A stretch of DNA of 64,000 bases from Archivesica marissinica. Taxonomy: Eukaryota > Mollusca > Bivalvia > Venerida > Vesicomyidae. This document shows, in pieces, positions 1 to 10,195 of the stretch. Made by a program: the position numbers and the translations under genes. How positions within the stretch are numbered: position 1 is the stretch's first letter; each line of letters starts with the position of its first letter. Under the pieces are notes generated by a model. The model ran no database searches. It was not told the DNA's origin and saw nothing but the letters and a program-made list of their open reading frames with translations. The stretch covers positions 18,552,294 to 18,616,293 of the forward strand of contig CM026400.1 of assembly GCA_014843695.1 (NCBI GenBank). Direction: 5' to 3'.

Positions 1-146
1 TAATTTCACAAATAAGATAAAAGAGATGACAGACTATACGATATAATATAGTTCTATGCTTATCGACTGTCATGACATCATACTGTTGTACTTGCAGTTC
101 ATTATTATTAATATTGGACTGCTGTCAAAAGGCCAGAGTATTACGT

Positions 147-310
147 AAATGTACGAAATTCACAATTTTAATTAGTAAGTCTTGATATATAAGTGTGTGT
201 TTTAAGTAAGATATATGTCTCAAACGGATCCAGTATGTAAAATACTGGTACTGTCATCGGCACTACGCGCCTCGCGCAGTCCACTATTTTACATATTGGA
301 TCGTTTTCGG
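147..310. repeat. Dispersed foldback repeat, copy 1
   Basis: An inverted pair GGATCCAGTATGTAAAATA ... TATTTTACATATTGGATC (about 226-302) encloses a GC-richer loop with CGCGCCTCGCGC. A second copy with the same flanks lies at 58150-58316, so this is a dispersed element and not a local hairpin. Superfamily unknown. Confidence 0.6.
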
Positions 311-463
311 CTTATATCCTATACATCAAGTATATTATTATTTAGTGTTTCTTCACCAGATAATACATAACGGAAACTGTCCATCCAACAGTGCTATTTA
401 TATTTAGTTTGATGGACAGGGTTGTATATAATGTTGTCATAACCTGTGGACCAACCCATATAC

Positions 464-748
464 GGATCTGTAGTCCAGTGGTTAACATGTTGGACTGGTA
501 ATCCAGGGATCGCAGGTCCGATCCTCCGTCTGACCCTAATACAATTAACAGACTTTCAGATGGGACTTTAAACCGATGTATTGTGTCGGTGCTTTACATC
601 GTGCATGTAAAAGAAGCAGAGGAGACTCTGGAATGGGTCTCTGTCTGTATCATTACACTATCCTCCAACAATCTAAAATGACTAATCTCTTCAGGAGGCG
701 TCGCTCATATGGGCAACCGGTAGCGACGATAAATAAACGTAAAACACA
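464..748 (+). mobile_element. tRNA-headed SINE, family A
   Basis: The head resembles a tRNA gene, with an A-box-like GTAGTCCAGTGGTTAAC and a B-box-like GGTCCGATCC. It is followed by a conserved body (TTTCAGATGGGA, CTCTGGAATGGGTCTC, CTTCAGGAGGCGTCGCTC) and a tail GATAAATAAACG. The same unit recurs at about nine other places in the window on both strands. The tRNA-like head is a Pol III promoter relic and not a functional tRNA gene. Confidence 0.8.
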
Positions 749-805
749 CCCATATCCCAACCTATTTGCTTCTTTCCGATTAAACAGTTTACTGCCATGA
801 TAACT

Positions 806-1167
806 AATCTAGATACTATAATTTGATTTCCATGTAATTGATTGTACATTGTATATTTAATTGTAATGAAAAATATATGAAATACATGTATATGCAATAA
901 AATAATATTAAATTAATATTCACAATATATTAATATTATTTTATATCATAACTTTGCTTGTATTCGGTGTAATACAGCCATGACATACATTCTTATATGT
1001 CAACACGTTTCATAACAGCTGTAAGGATTCTGATTGGTCGGCATAACATGATCGATGATCAATCTTAGCAGAACATGATCTTAAGTTAAACAAAATATTT
1101 TGAGGATTTCATTATAATTAATTTTTATCTTTATCACGAATATAGCAACATAATTGTATATTTATAG
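806..1167. other. AT-rich intergenic stretch upstream of the 727-aa ORF
   Basis: No gene seen. The stretch is strongly AT-rich with an in-frame TAG directly before the ATG at 1168. TATA-like runs (TGTATATTTATAG, about 1155-1167) sit too close to the ATG to be convincing. A GATTGGTC (reverse CCAAT box) lies near 1033. TTTATAG before the ATG could be a weak splice acceptor. Confidence 0.3.
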
Positions 1168-3351
1168 ATGTTGATACACGGACGTTTAATCGTTACTCAA
1201 AATGGCCTGATGTTGGATGAGGTCAAATCGTTGCTTCAAAAGTCTCTGAGAAGACAGGAACATAGTCTGACATTGCAAGCTGCAAAGGAGCTTATAGGCG
1301 ATAAAAAGGATCAACTGAAGTGGAAGAATGTGGCTACCTTCATGTTTGAAGATCACTGTTTGAATCACGTGACCGTGTTCGAGAAGCTATTCGACCTATA
1401 TAAAAGGAAGGATAAATTGGGAAGCGTGGAACTATTATCCAAGTGTTTCACGTGCAGACATTCGGCATGCCTCCAGGTTGTAGCCATCAGCGATACGCAC
1501 AGAAAATATGAAAGCATATGGGATGACGATATCACGATCGATGAAAGCCTAAAAGACTTGGTTAACACAACCGGTAGAGGTATAGATTGCGATCTTCTGC
1601 TGATGAACATTGTGAAAAGATGGCGAGAAAATAACGTCAGCGCGCTCAGTAGTCTGTTTGGCCTTGTGAACATGGCAGTCAACGTGGAAGGAAGAACTGT
1701 GAAGAAGGCGGGACTGAAGTGTTTGATTGACAAGGATATGAAGGCTGCAAACCTCTATCACCTGGTACTCTCCATCCTGTATCAAAGGACAACAGACGAA
1801 TACATGAAAAGAATGGTTATGATCTGTTTCCGGTTCGCCACGATACCACAAACTCCACATGGATTGATACTCTTCACTCTACTGTCGCAGCTGAATTACA
1901 AGAACATAGTGATTAACAGGCAACTACCAGATATACAGGTCAAACGGGTTGACTGGAAACAGGTACAGAAATTGGAAGCAATGCCGGGATGGGCTGTTGA
2001 TAAACATACTTACAGGGGAAAATTCGGAAAGTCGTCCAGATGGTTGTTTGTAAAGAAATTCAAACATCTGAACCTTTCAGAAGAACAATTGGTTGAGTTC
2101 CACGGGGACAGGCCAAAGTCAGACCTACGAGTGTTTTTCGATGTTGGGTGTGTCTGTACAAATGACATACTACCTCACAATCCAATCTGGGAAAAGGCCA
2201 AGAATATGTATCTCAGTCAGAAGCCATCGATGCAGAAATGTGCAAAGATGACAAAATTGTTTTATAACACAATGCTCGATGAGGGCAGTGTCGTCTTAAC
2301 CAGACGTGGTGACCACACGTCCATAGCAACAACATCGGAACGTCAACAACAATGTGGAAAACGAACTGTCACACACTCAAAGGTAGCAACAGAACGAAAC
2401 CCAAAGAAACGAAAGCTAACCAAAGATGATAGTGTTCAAAACGAATGTGTATTCGTATCATCAGGAGACGCAAATAACGACAAGCTTATTAAAGGCGGAA
2501 TGCCTGAGGAAACTGAAGCGTATTGTAGTGGTACGACAAAACGACCAACTACGTCCGTATCATGGAAACAACCAAATCCACTCGACAAAAGAGTTCCATC
2601 GGGGCCATTGCTCCAACTTCCAACAGGGAGTGGTAAAGTATATACCACATTAGATTTTGAAACACAAAAGGTCTGGAAAGGACCATACAAATCGCAGGAG
2701 AGGCAGAACTTGTGTATATTCCTGCACAAGGCCATGAAGGACATTTTTCATGACGCTCACACCTTGGAAATGGAGACACATGGGCAGTACATTCTATTTC
2801 CGCTTCTGAAATCGAAAGATGCTGAAATTTCAATCACGCATAGAGAATTCTACGATTGCATTTCAAAGCAACACATTTCTGAGAAGAAGGGAGCGTTCGT
2901 GGATAGATCATCTTTAGGCATTATTCAGTTACACAAACTTCGGCCAGAAGAAATACACAGGGTACCTGTGACAGTGTGGATACATTTCGCATGGCGTTTC
3001 ATCCTGAACGTAGGGGATACTGGCCTGTACAACGCCATAGCGACAAATGATCTAGCAGAAATTTACGGAATCGACATGGAAGAAAGACGAAAACAAGTAA
3101 AGGGAAGTGACGTCATTAACATGATGTTCGGAAAACTTCCGAGAAAGGAGATTGTGACAGAAATAGAGAGCTTCCTTGTAGCACACGTTGAGGAATTCTA
3201 TGATGCTATTAACAAAGATATAGACTACGACAAACTGGGGAATCTGTTTAGGGAATACGGTATGAACAGTGAAGTAGACGTGTGCAAAGAACGACTGGTC
3301 AAGCTAAAGAACGCCGTGGAGAATATGTGCAAAATAAAGTGCGGTATTTGA
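1168..3351 (+). CDS. Intronless 727-aa protein of unknown function with a DKHT motif
   Basis: A single open frame of 727 codons, by far the longest non-repetitive ORF in the window. Residues 20-110 look like a helical bundle, with a stretch EDHCLNHV near 61-68. The motif AMPGWAVDKHTYRGKFG spans 271-287. A linker of about 370-490 is rich in charged and polar residues and holds a monopartite NLS-like PKKRKL (412-417). The C-terminal part has WKGPY (503-507), FPLL and NVGDTGLYNAI (614-624). The helical region followed by a D-K-H-T-x-x-G motif reminds me of the C-terminal region of clamp-loader-like ATPases and of uncharacterised proteins in large DNA viruses, but no P-loop ATPase is present and this is recall, not a search. 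An AATAAA at 3583-3588 could end the transcript. It may be a captured viral-type gene or a mollusc-specific nuclear protein. Confidence 0.6.
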   Translation: MLIHGRLIVTQNGLMLDEVKSLLQKSLRRQEHSLTLQAAKELIGDKKDQLKWKNVATFMFEDHCLNHVTVFEKLFDLYKRKDKLGSVELLSKCFTCRHSACLQVVAISDTHRKYESIWDDDITIDESLKDLVNTTGRGIDCDLLLMNIVKRWRENNVSALSSLFGLVNMAVNVEGRTVKKAGLKCLIDKDMKAANLYHLVLSILYQRTTDEYMKRMVMICFRFATIPQTPHGLILFTLLSQLNYKNIVINRQLPDIQVKRVDWKQVQKLEAMPGWAVDKHTYRGKFGKSSRWLFVKKFKHLNLSEEQLVEFHGDRPKSDLRVFFDVGCVCTNDILPHNPIWEKAKNMYLSQKPSMQKCAKMTKLFYNTMLDEGSVVLTRRGDHTSIATTSERQQQCGKRTVTHSKVATERNPKKRKLTKDDSVQNECVFVSSGDANNDKLIKGGMPEETEAYCSGTTKRPTTSVSWKQPNPLDKRVPSGPLLQLPTGSGKVYTTLDFETQKVWKGPYKSQERQNLCIFLHKAMKDIFHDAHTLEMETHGQYILFPLLKSKDAEISITHREFYDCISKQHISEKKGAFVDRSSLGIIQLHKLRPEEIHRVPVTVWIHFAWRFILNVGDTGLYNAIATNDLAEIYGIDMEERRKQVKGSDVINMMFGKLPRKEIVTEIESFLVAHVEEFYDAINKDIDYDKLGNLFREYGMNSEVDVCKERLVKLKNAVENMCKIKCGI

Positions 3352-3394
3352 AAGAACAAAAATGTATATCAGTTCGCGATCCTGGTGTGCGCAG

Positions 3395-3420
3395 CGGCGC
3401 ATGCGCATGCGCATGCGTTT
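3395..3420. promoter_or_regulatory. GCGCATGC palindromic cluster (NRF-1-like)
   Basis: Three overlapping GCATGC units follow GCGCAGCGGC just after the 727-aa ORF. GCGCATGCGC is the core of NRF-1 sites in animals. It could equally be part of the 3' UTR or a chance palindrome. Confidence 0.25.
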
Positions 3421-3582
3421 ATCTTCACAAAGGAAGAGACTCATTGAACGTTCATTGAACACAATCACAGCAATGTTGGTAAAACCACGGTAACATATGT
3501 GTTTCTATAATGTCTATAGTCTATGATTAACAACGCTGGACTACTTGTGAAGAATCCGTGTTGGATGTGTTGTGTTTTATTC

Positions 3583-3588
3583 AATAAA
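3583..3588 (+). terminator. AATAAA poly(A) signal candidate
   Basis: AATAAA lies 232 bp after the stop of the 727-aa ORF in TTATTCAATAAATTTG. A short transposon begins five bases further on, so the native 3' end may have been altered. Confidence 0.45.
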
Positions 3589-3592
3589 TTTG

Positions 3593-3861
3593 CAGTACCG
3601 TAGCAAATTCCAACCGAGGCAATCTAGGGAGGTTCGGGGGCGTGTTCCCTCTTAAAATTGTTTGGGTATAGAAGCGATTTCCTGCGTTTTCTGATTTAAT
3701 GAGTTTAGACGTATAATTATATACTGACCATTCAGCTCTCTAGCAATCAACATTATATACAGCAACGGGATATTTTTATTTATTTCATTTTTCATTTTTT
3801 TCCTTTGGAAATTTTAACCGAGGCAGCTGCCTCGGTGTACCTCAGTGTGGCTACGGGCCTG
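3593..3861. mobile_element. Short hAT-like MITE (CAG-CCGTAGC family), copy 1
   Basis: The ends CAGTACCGTAGC and GCTACGGGCCTG are inverted repeats. Inside are GCCTCGGT-type blocks near both ends. The reverse-complement relative at 58620-58885 is 266 bp long with a clean 5-bp duplication AAAGC; here the flanks ATTTG and ACATG no longer match. No coding capacity. Confidence 0.65.
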
Positions 3862-4071
3862 ACATGTGTATGATTAAAAAAATATATATGCACGTATTAG
3901 TTGTCGTTGAATGCTTGTTTGGATTACATGTATGTATATTACTAGTAATTAATGTGAAATAATAACAATAAAATGTAATAATTAATATATATATACATAT
4001 ATGCATATGTGCTGGACACCTTAATAAATCTATAAACGTATTCGTTTCTGTTGAAAGCTTGTTTTCTTTTC

Positions 4072-4300
4072 GTGGAGGTCATGATAGGGCAGTAGTAGCG
4101 CGTTCGCTTCAGGTGCGAAAGGCCCGGAGTTCGAACCCCGCTGGAGCCGTTACGATTATGCCCTTGGGCAAGACATTTAAGTTCCATATTGCATCTTCTC
4201 TCTCCCTCGTGGCGATGAATTCCATCAGGAAGAGGTCTCGAGAGTGAGTAATATAAGCTGTAGAATGTTCGCAATCGAGATAAATTAAAATGTGATAAAT
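4072..4300 (+). mobile_element. tRNA-headed SINE, family B
   Basis: The head CGCGTTCGCTTCAGGTGCGAAAGG...GGAGTTCGAACCCCG has A- and B-box character. The body follows the family: CCCTTGGGCAAGACATTTAA, TCTCTCCCTCGTGGCGATG, then CGCAATCGAG...AAATTAAA. The same family is at 21066, 31838, 34172 (minus), 49193, 57228 and 59873, with tails at 39362 and 48284. Confidence 0.8.
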
Positions 4301-4394
4301 ATGTTTTCTGCTCTAACAAATGTGTTTCATTTGTATTGAATTGAGGTCAGCCTTATGAATTTCGAATAAATACTTTGAACACATTTTTATTATT

Positions 4395-5310
4395 TACCCT
4401 TCCCTCATAGAGATTTAGGTTATATACTTTATTTTATTAGTTCCATACAAACGACAAGCCATTTAACCTTTCCTTAATAGGATTTAGGTTAATATATAGT
4501 ATAGTTTCCATACAAACGACAGCCATTTAGCGCCTTTCATTCATAGAGATTTAGGTTAATATACTAGTATAGTTTCCATACAAACGAAGCCATTTATCCC
4601 TTTCCTTCATAGAGATTTAGGTTAATATACTAGTATAGTTCCATACAAACGACAGCCATTTAACCCTTTCCTTCATAGAGATTTAGGTTAATATACTAGT
4701 ATAGTTCCATACAAACGACAGCCATTTAACCCTTTCCTTCATAGAGATTTAGGTTAATATACTAGTATAGTTCCATACAAACGACAGCCATTTAGCCCTT
4801 TCCTTCATAGAGATTTAGGTTAATATACTAGTATAGTTCCATACAAACGACAGCCATTTAGCCCTTTCCTTCATAGAGATTTAGGTTAATATACTATTAT
4901 AGTTCCATACAAACAACAGCCATTTAACCCATAGATATTACTGGGACTACATAGAGATTTAGGTTACTATACTATTATATCTCCATACAAACGACAGCCA
5001 TTTAGCTATCAGGAAGTGGGTAAGTAGTCGCCATATCTATCCCACATCCATAGATATTACTGGGACTACATAGAGATTTAGGTTAATATACTATTATATA
5101 TCCATACAAACGACAGCCATTTAGCTATCAGGCAGTGGATAAGTAATCGCCATATCTATCCCACCTCCATATATATTACTGGGACTACATAGAGATTTAA
5201 GTTAATATACTATTATATTTCCATACAAACGACAGCCATTTAGCTATCATGCAGTGGATATGTAGTCGCCATATCTAGTCCACCTCCATAGATATTACTG
5301 GGACCACAGG
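4395..5310. repeat. Tandem array, about 72-bp then about 120-bp units, derived from a TTAA transposon
   Basis: About seven units of roughly 72 bp carry CCCTTTCCTTCATAGAGATT and CATACAAACGACAGCCATTTA. They change after about 4920 to longer units that add GTAGTCGCCATATCTATCCC and CATAGATATTACTGGGACTA. The same blocks occur once, in reverse, inside the TTAA-ended element at 38678-39148, so the array is an expansion of that transposon. Confidence 0.75.
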
Positions 5311-5740
5311 GATTCGGCACGTTTGGGGGTACTAGTATATATATTTAAGTACAGGGATTCTACTCTGTGGGATGTCAGATTTCGCATCGATCAGTAAAAT
5401 GGCCCTATCTGAAACAATGTTATACAAATCTGTCCAAATACAACGCCTATCCCGAGTCTTTAAATTGTTCTTCAAATAAAACACAACTTTAAGCTGCATG
5501 CATGTATACTTTGTAAACAATTGCCACATACATTGGCCATAGCAGGTCACATTTCCATACTAGGACACGGGTTCTGTCAGCAACAAAAAAAAATCTTCGA
5601 CGGGAGAGTTTTAACTGTGAATAACATTATCAATAAAATGTGTTTACACTAACGTGTAGGTTTATTCGGCAAAAATGTACGTCAAAAAGAGATTTCGTAG
5701 CATTTTCAATTTGTTTTGAAAATTTCTAAAGCGGCGCAAT
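5311..5740. other. Unexplained intergenic stretch
   Basis: No convincing gene or known repeat. A 72-codon minus-strand frame (5332-5550) has no recognisable motif. Confidence 0.3.
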
Positions 5741-5792
5741 TCGTAATGGCGTCGAGAGGTGCTTCTATGAGGGAAAGGGTTTATGAACATTC
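5741..5792. repeat. Terminal fragment of the TTAA transposon
   Basis: TAATGGCGTCGAGAGGTGCT...GAGGGAAAGGGTTTATGAACAT recurs at 7227-7274 and 7305-7356 and, in reverse, at 38685-38725. The near-identical copies bracket the LINE fragment between them. Confidence 0.6.
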
Positions 5793-5886
5793 AATGAATG
5801 TTCTTTGTATGTTCACGGATTAAATTGAGGGTAATGAATGGTTTTACTTAGTGATATTTTGTATTATGAATAAGAGGTATTAGGAT

Positions 5887-7226
5887 AGATTAACTAAGCT
5901 CGAACCGCCTGGTGGCTGCGACGAATGCTTGGACATTGATGAAGACGAGAGAGTTGCTATCAAAAGACAAGTGATCGTCGCCTAATAGGAGATTGTTAAC
6001 GAGTGTGGCACATAGAAGGTTGGATAGATGTTGGCGTTGGACTGCAAATTGTGGGCAATGCAAAAGATAGTGGCTAGCGTCCTCCAGAGCACCACAAGTA
6101 CACGAGGGAGAGTCGATTATGTTTTTCCTATGTAAATCAAAAGCCAGAGAGCTGCACCCTAATCGTAGTCGTGCGTGGTAGATTTGTAGCTTTCTCTGTC
6201 CGATATTATAAAGAGGTGAATACTTTTTCTTGTTGATGTTCAACTTGGCCTTGAAGACCGATTCGGTCTCGGCGTTACGGGTTTCTTCTGGAAGGGAATT
6301 CCATTTTCTGATAGTGGAAGGAAGATGCACGAGATTGTGTGCGTGTTTGGGGGACAGGTACATCTGGTATAGAGCGAAGGGAATAAGCTGGACTGGTGGG
6401 TTCTGGGACAAGGTTGGATAAGTAAAGTGGGGCTCGACTAGTCTTCATCTTGTAGAATAAGATAAGTTGATGTTTTGCTCTTCTATCGGAGAGTGTTTCC
6501 CAGCAAAGTTCTCCAAGGAGACTGTTTTTGTTGCAAAGCTTTGTGGCTCCTGCAACAATTCGCGTAGCTTCAACCTGTACAGATTCTATATCTTTTTTCA
6601 ATTCGTCAGAGCAGTTGTCCCATACCACATCACCATATTCCAGAAGGGGCCTAACATATGATATGTACATCCGCTCTAAAGATCGTCTAGATAGATAAAA
6701 TTTGAGTGATCTAAGAATGCCATTACGCTGCCATGCTTTATTAACCATAGATGTAATATGTGCCGACCACTTCCCATCTTCGCTAAATGTTAGACTTAGG
6801 TGCTTGTGAGAACTAACCTGGTTAATGGGGATGCCAGCCATATACAGGACAGGGTGATCGAGTCTGTTGCGCTTCCTGGAGAAAATCATGGATTCCGTCT
6901 TCGATGGATTGAATGTCACCAACCAAGATTTTGACCAAGATTCGATACGAACGAGATCGCTGTTCAGAATAGTGGCAGAGGTGTTTTGGTCTTTGACGAT
7001 GATGTACAAACTAGTGTAGTCGGCGAACAGGCGTATGTTGGCCTTGATATCAGACACAATGTCGTTGATGTAGATAAGAGGGGACCTAAGATAGACCCCT
7101 GAGGAACACCAGCTTTGATCGACGACCAGGAAGAGTTGGAGTTGGCAATTATAACACGTTGCTTTCGTAAGGTTAGATAGGACGCTGGTTTGGCTACTAC
7201 ATTGTCAATGTATGTCATATTGGTAA
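5887..7226 (-). pseudogene. Non-LTR retrotransposon (LINE) reverse transcriptase fragment, decayed
   Basis: Minus-strand pieces in shifted frames give, in order, AGVPQGSILGPLL (about 7113-7075), YINDIV, a palm motif reading F-A-D-Y where active enzymes have F-A-D-D (about 7027-7016), a thumb region LRSLKFYLSRRSLERMYISY, VRPLLEYGDVVWDN, and finally a Cys/His tail CTCGALEDASHYLLHCP (about 6100-6050). This is the RT-to-3'-end half of a LINE. The 5' end with endonuclease is missing, and frameshifts near 7060 and 6300 plus the lost catalytic Asp make it inactive. It sits between duplicated ends of the TTAA transposon, suggesting insertion into that element. Confidence 0.85.
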
Positions 7227-7356
7227 TGGCGTCGAGAGGTGCTTCTATGAGGGAAAGGGTTTATGAACATTGGTTTGGCTACTACATTGTCAATGTATGT
7301 TGTATTGGTAATGGCGTCAAGAGATGCTTCTATGAGTGAAAGGGTTTATGAACATT
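7227..7356. repeat. Two partial copies of TTAA transposon end
   Basis: Two near-identical segments hold TTTGGCTACTACATTGTCAA then GGTAATGGCGTC. The segment is the same terminus seen in reverse at 38685-38755. Confidence 0.6.
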
Positions 7357-7537
7357 AGGGTTAATAGAACGTCACAGACAGACGAACGAGCCCATCATTA
7401 ATCCCAACAGCAATATATAGAAAACTGTGGTACGCCTTAATTGTGACGTTCGGAAGTCTGACCAATACTATTGTATGGAAACCAAACCATTTAATAGCCA
7501 AAGTATGCTCATAGTTACATACATGGCTATATTTTCA

Positions 7538-7740
7538 AAAGTGTTTGTTTATTATAGCATCACCCCTATTTAAAGAGCAAGCCATTTCTGACTTATGAGA
7601 CACCAGGCGACATGCTGGTATCAGTAACCATTATTTAACTAGCTGGCGGCTCACCAACCGGCCATATAACGAATCCCCGACGAGATTCGAACTTTCGACC
7701 TCCCACTCCGTAGGCGGAAGCCTTAACCACTAGACCACTC
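7538..7740 (-). mobile_element. tRNA-headed SINE, family G
   Basis: Read on the minus strand, the head is GAGTGGTCTAGTGGTTAAGG with a B-box-like GTTCGAATCTCG, then CGTTATATGGCCGGTTGGTG and a tail AAATGGCTTGCTC. It is related to 60571-60790 (plus) and a tail fragment at 24831-24895. Confidence 0.65.
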
Positions 7741-7837
7741 TTACTAAAATGCATGACCATACGCTTTCATGTTATGGTATGGCCATATTAGTTTTTATCA
7801 CATTTATACACAGTAATGTTTTTGGCCACAATTGTTG

Positions 7838-7975
7838 CTTTTGCTTCTACTTCATTGGTCTTTTGCTTCTACTTCATTGGTCTTTTGCTTCTACTTCATT
7901 GGTCTTTTGCTTCTACTTCATTGGTCATTTGCTTCTACTTCATTGGTCTTTTGCTTCTACTTCATTGGTTTTTAT
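7838..7975. repeat. 22-bp tandem repeat, 6 copies
   Basis: The unit is TTTTGCTTCTACTTCATTGG plus TC, nearly perfect over six copies, ending in TTTATAAGG. The apparent ORF across it is repeat translation. Confidence 0.9.
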
Positions 7976-8008
7976 AAGGTGACCTTGTAATCGATTGCAG
8001 GGATAGCA

Positions 8009-8296
8009 GGATATGTAGTCCAGTGGTTAACAAGTTGGACTTGTAATCGAGGGATCGCTGGTTCGATCCCCCGTCTGACACTAATACAATTAACAGTCTT
8101 TCAGATGGGACGTTAAACCGAGGTCTCGTGTCAGTGCTTTACACCGTGCACGTAAAAGAACCAGAGGAGACTCTGGAATGGGTCTCTATCTGTATCATTG
8201 AACTATCCTCCAAAAATCTAAAATGACTAATCTCTTCAGGAGGCGTCTCTCGTATATGGGCAACCGGTAGCGACGATAAATAAACGGTAAAACACG
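8009..8296 (+). mobile_element. tRNA-headed SINE, family A
   Basis: Complete copy with head GTAGTCCAGTGGTTAAC, B-box GGTTCGATCCC, body blocks TTTCAGATGGGACG and CTTCAGGAGGCGTC, and tail GATAAATAAACGG. Confidence 0.85.
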
Positions 8297-8339
8297 CATT
8301 GTAATTCATTCATTATTCTTCGAGTGAACGTTTAGTCAA

Positions 8340-8549
8340 TTAACCCTTTCAACACTACATACCTCTAAATAGGCTTACAAAAAGTGTACATCTCATCACG
8401 ATCTGCACTTTTTGCCAATAATACTATTTTTAGACAAAATTACCCATTTTGATAAATGAACTGGTCCAAATGTAATTTTTTTATTAATTTATTGGTCTAA
8501 AAATATCGTGCACCAGTCCATGTCAATTACTTAGTGTTGAATGGTTTAA
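8340..8549. mobile_element. TTAA-flanked MITE (CCCTTTCAACAC family), copy 1
   Basis: Begins TTAACCCTTTCAACACTAC and ends GTGTTGAATGGTTTAA. Three better-preserved relatives occur at 38880, 39672 and 39995. The TTAA borders and CCC start are typical of piggyBac-type MITEs. This copy lacks most of the central hairpin. Confidence 0.65.
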
Positions 8550-8618
8550 CGGGAACTAACGTGAATAATGCCAAAGAATCACATGACATTGCTCACTCAA
8601 TGCATATACCATGCTCTA

Positions 8619-9868
8619 GGTACAAACACAGGGAAAGTCTATGATGTTTGTGAACAACCCTCGTAAACAATAACGGGAGAGGTACAAACAGGGAAAGTCT
8701 ATGATGTTTGTGAACAACCCTCATAAACGATAATGGGAGAGGTACAAACACAGGGAAAGTCTATGATGTTTGTGAACAACCCTCATAAACGATAGCGGGA
8801 GAGGTACAAATACAGGGAAAGTCTATGATGTTTGTGAACAACCCTCATAAACGATAACGGGTGAGGTACAAACACAGGGAGGGAAAGTCTGATGTTTGTG
8901 AACAAACCTCATAAACGATAATGGGAGAGGTACAAACACAGGGAAAGTCTATGATGTTTGTGAACAACCCTCATAAACGATAGCGGGAGAGGTACAAATA
9001 CAGGGAAAGTCTATGATGTTTGTGAACAACCCTCATAAACGATAGCGGGAGAGGTACAAACACAGGGAAAGTCTATGATGTTTGTGAACAACCCTAGTAA
9101 ACGATAACGGGAGAGGTACAAACACAGGGAAAGTCTATGATATTTGTGAACAACCCTCGTAAACGATAACGGGAGAGGTACAAACACAGGGAAAGTCTAT
9201 GATATTTGTGAAAAACCCTCGTAAACGATAACGGGAGAGGTACAAACACAGGGAAAGTCTGATATTTGTGAACAACCCTCGTAACGGGAGAGGTACAAAC
9301 ACAGGGAAAGTCTATGATATTTGTGAACAACCTTCGTAAAAACGATAACGCGAGAGGTACAAACACAGGGAAAGTCTATGATGTTTGTGAACAACCCTCG
9401 TAAACGATAACGGGAGAGGTACAAACACAGGGAAAGTCTACGATGTTTGTGAACAACCCTCGTAAACGATAACGGGAGAGGTACAAACACAGGGAAAGTG
9501 TATGATGTTTGTGAACAACCCTCGTAAACGATAACGGGAGAGGTACAAACACAGGGAAAGTCTATGATGTTTGTGAACAACCCTCGTAAACGATAGCGGG
9601 AGAGGTACAAACACAGGGAAAGTGTATGATGTTTGTGAACAACCATCGTAAACGATAACGGGAGAGGTACAAACACAGGGAAAGTGTATGATGTTTGTGA
9701 ACAACCCTCGTAAACGATAATGGGAGAGGTACAAACACAGGGAAAGTCTATGATATTTGTGAACAACCCTCATAAACGATAACGGGAGAGGTACAAACAG
9801 GGAGAGGTACAAACAGTGAAAGTCTATGATATTTGTGAACAACCCTCGTAAACGATAACGGGAGAATT
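8619..9868. repeat. 62-bp minisatellite, about 20 copies
   Basis: The unit contains GTACAAACACAGGGAAAGTC, TATGATGTTTGTGAACAACC and CTCGTAAACGATAACGGGAG. Copies differ at a few sites (GATGTTT/GATATTT, CTCGT/CTCAT), and one has an internal partial duplication near 9790. The minus-strand ORFs of 90-189 codons across it are repeat translation. Confidence 0.95.
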
Positions 9869-9972
9869 AATGAAATGAAAAATTTGAAGTAATAATGCAC
9901 CTTTATTTCAGGAAGTTCGACAGAAATGATAAATACTAAAAACAGTACACGTATGTGAAGACGTACGTTATG

Positions 9973-10190
9973 TTATATTTCGGGTTTTACGCCTGCATCA
10001 GCACCATTTTGGGCTATATCGCTGGCGGGCAGTTTACCTAACAACACCTTTCCTGGGCAGGCTACTTGGGTACACCAACCTCCGTAAGAAACTGCCAACT
10101 TTTTCATATAAATGAGACACGGCCTGAGCGGGGCTCGAACCCGTGACCATCGGTGATGATAGGTTACAGTGGTATACAAGTCAGCGACCT
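9973..10190 (-). mobile_element. tRNA-headed SINE, family D
   Basis: Read on the minus strand it runs from GGTCGCTGACTTGTATACCA and GGTCACGGGTTCGAGCCCCG to GGCAGTTTCTTACGGAGGTT and the end block CAGGCGTAAAACCCGAAATA. Other copies: 26449 (minus), 41217 (minus), 47325 (plus), 62224 (minus). Confidence 0.8.
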
Positions 10191-10195
10191 TATAC

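Noticed and set aside
464..540. tRNA gene calls at SINE heads (also 8009, 47325, 57228 and others)
   Set aside because: Each tRNA-like block is joined to a conserved SINE body repeated elsewhere; the cloverleaf is imperfect and there is no independent tRNA context.
8619..9868. Minus-strand ORFs of up to 189 codons with FTNIIDFPCVCTSP repeats
   Set aside because: Repeat translation of a 62-bp array, frame changing every copy.
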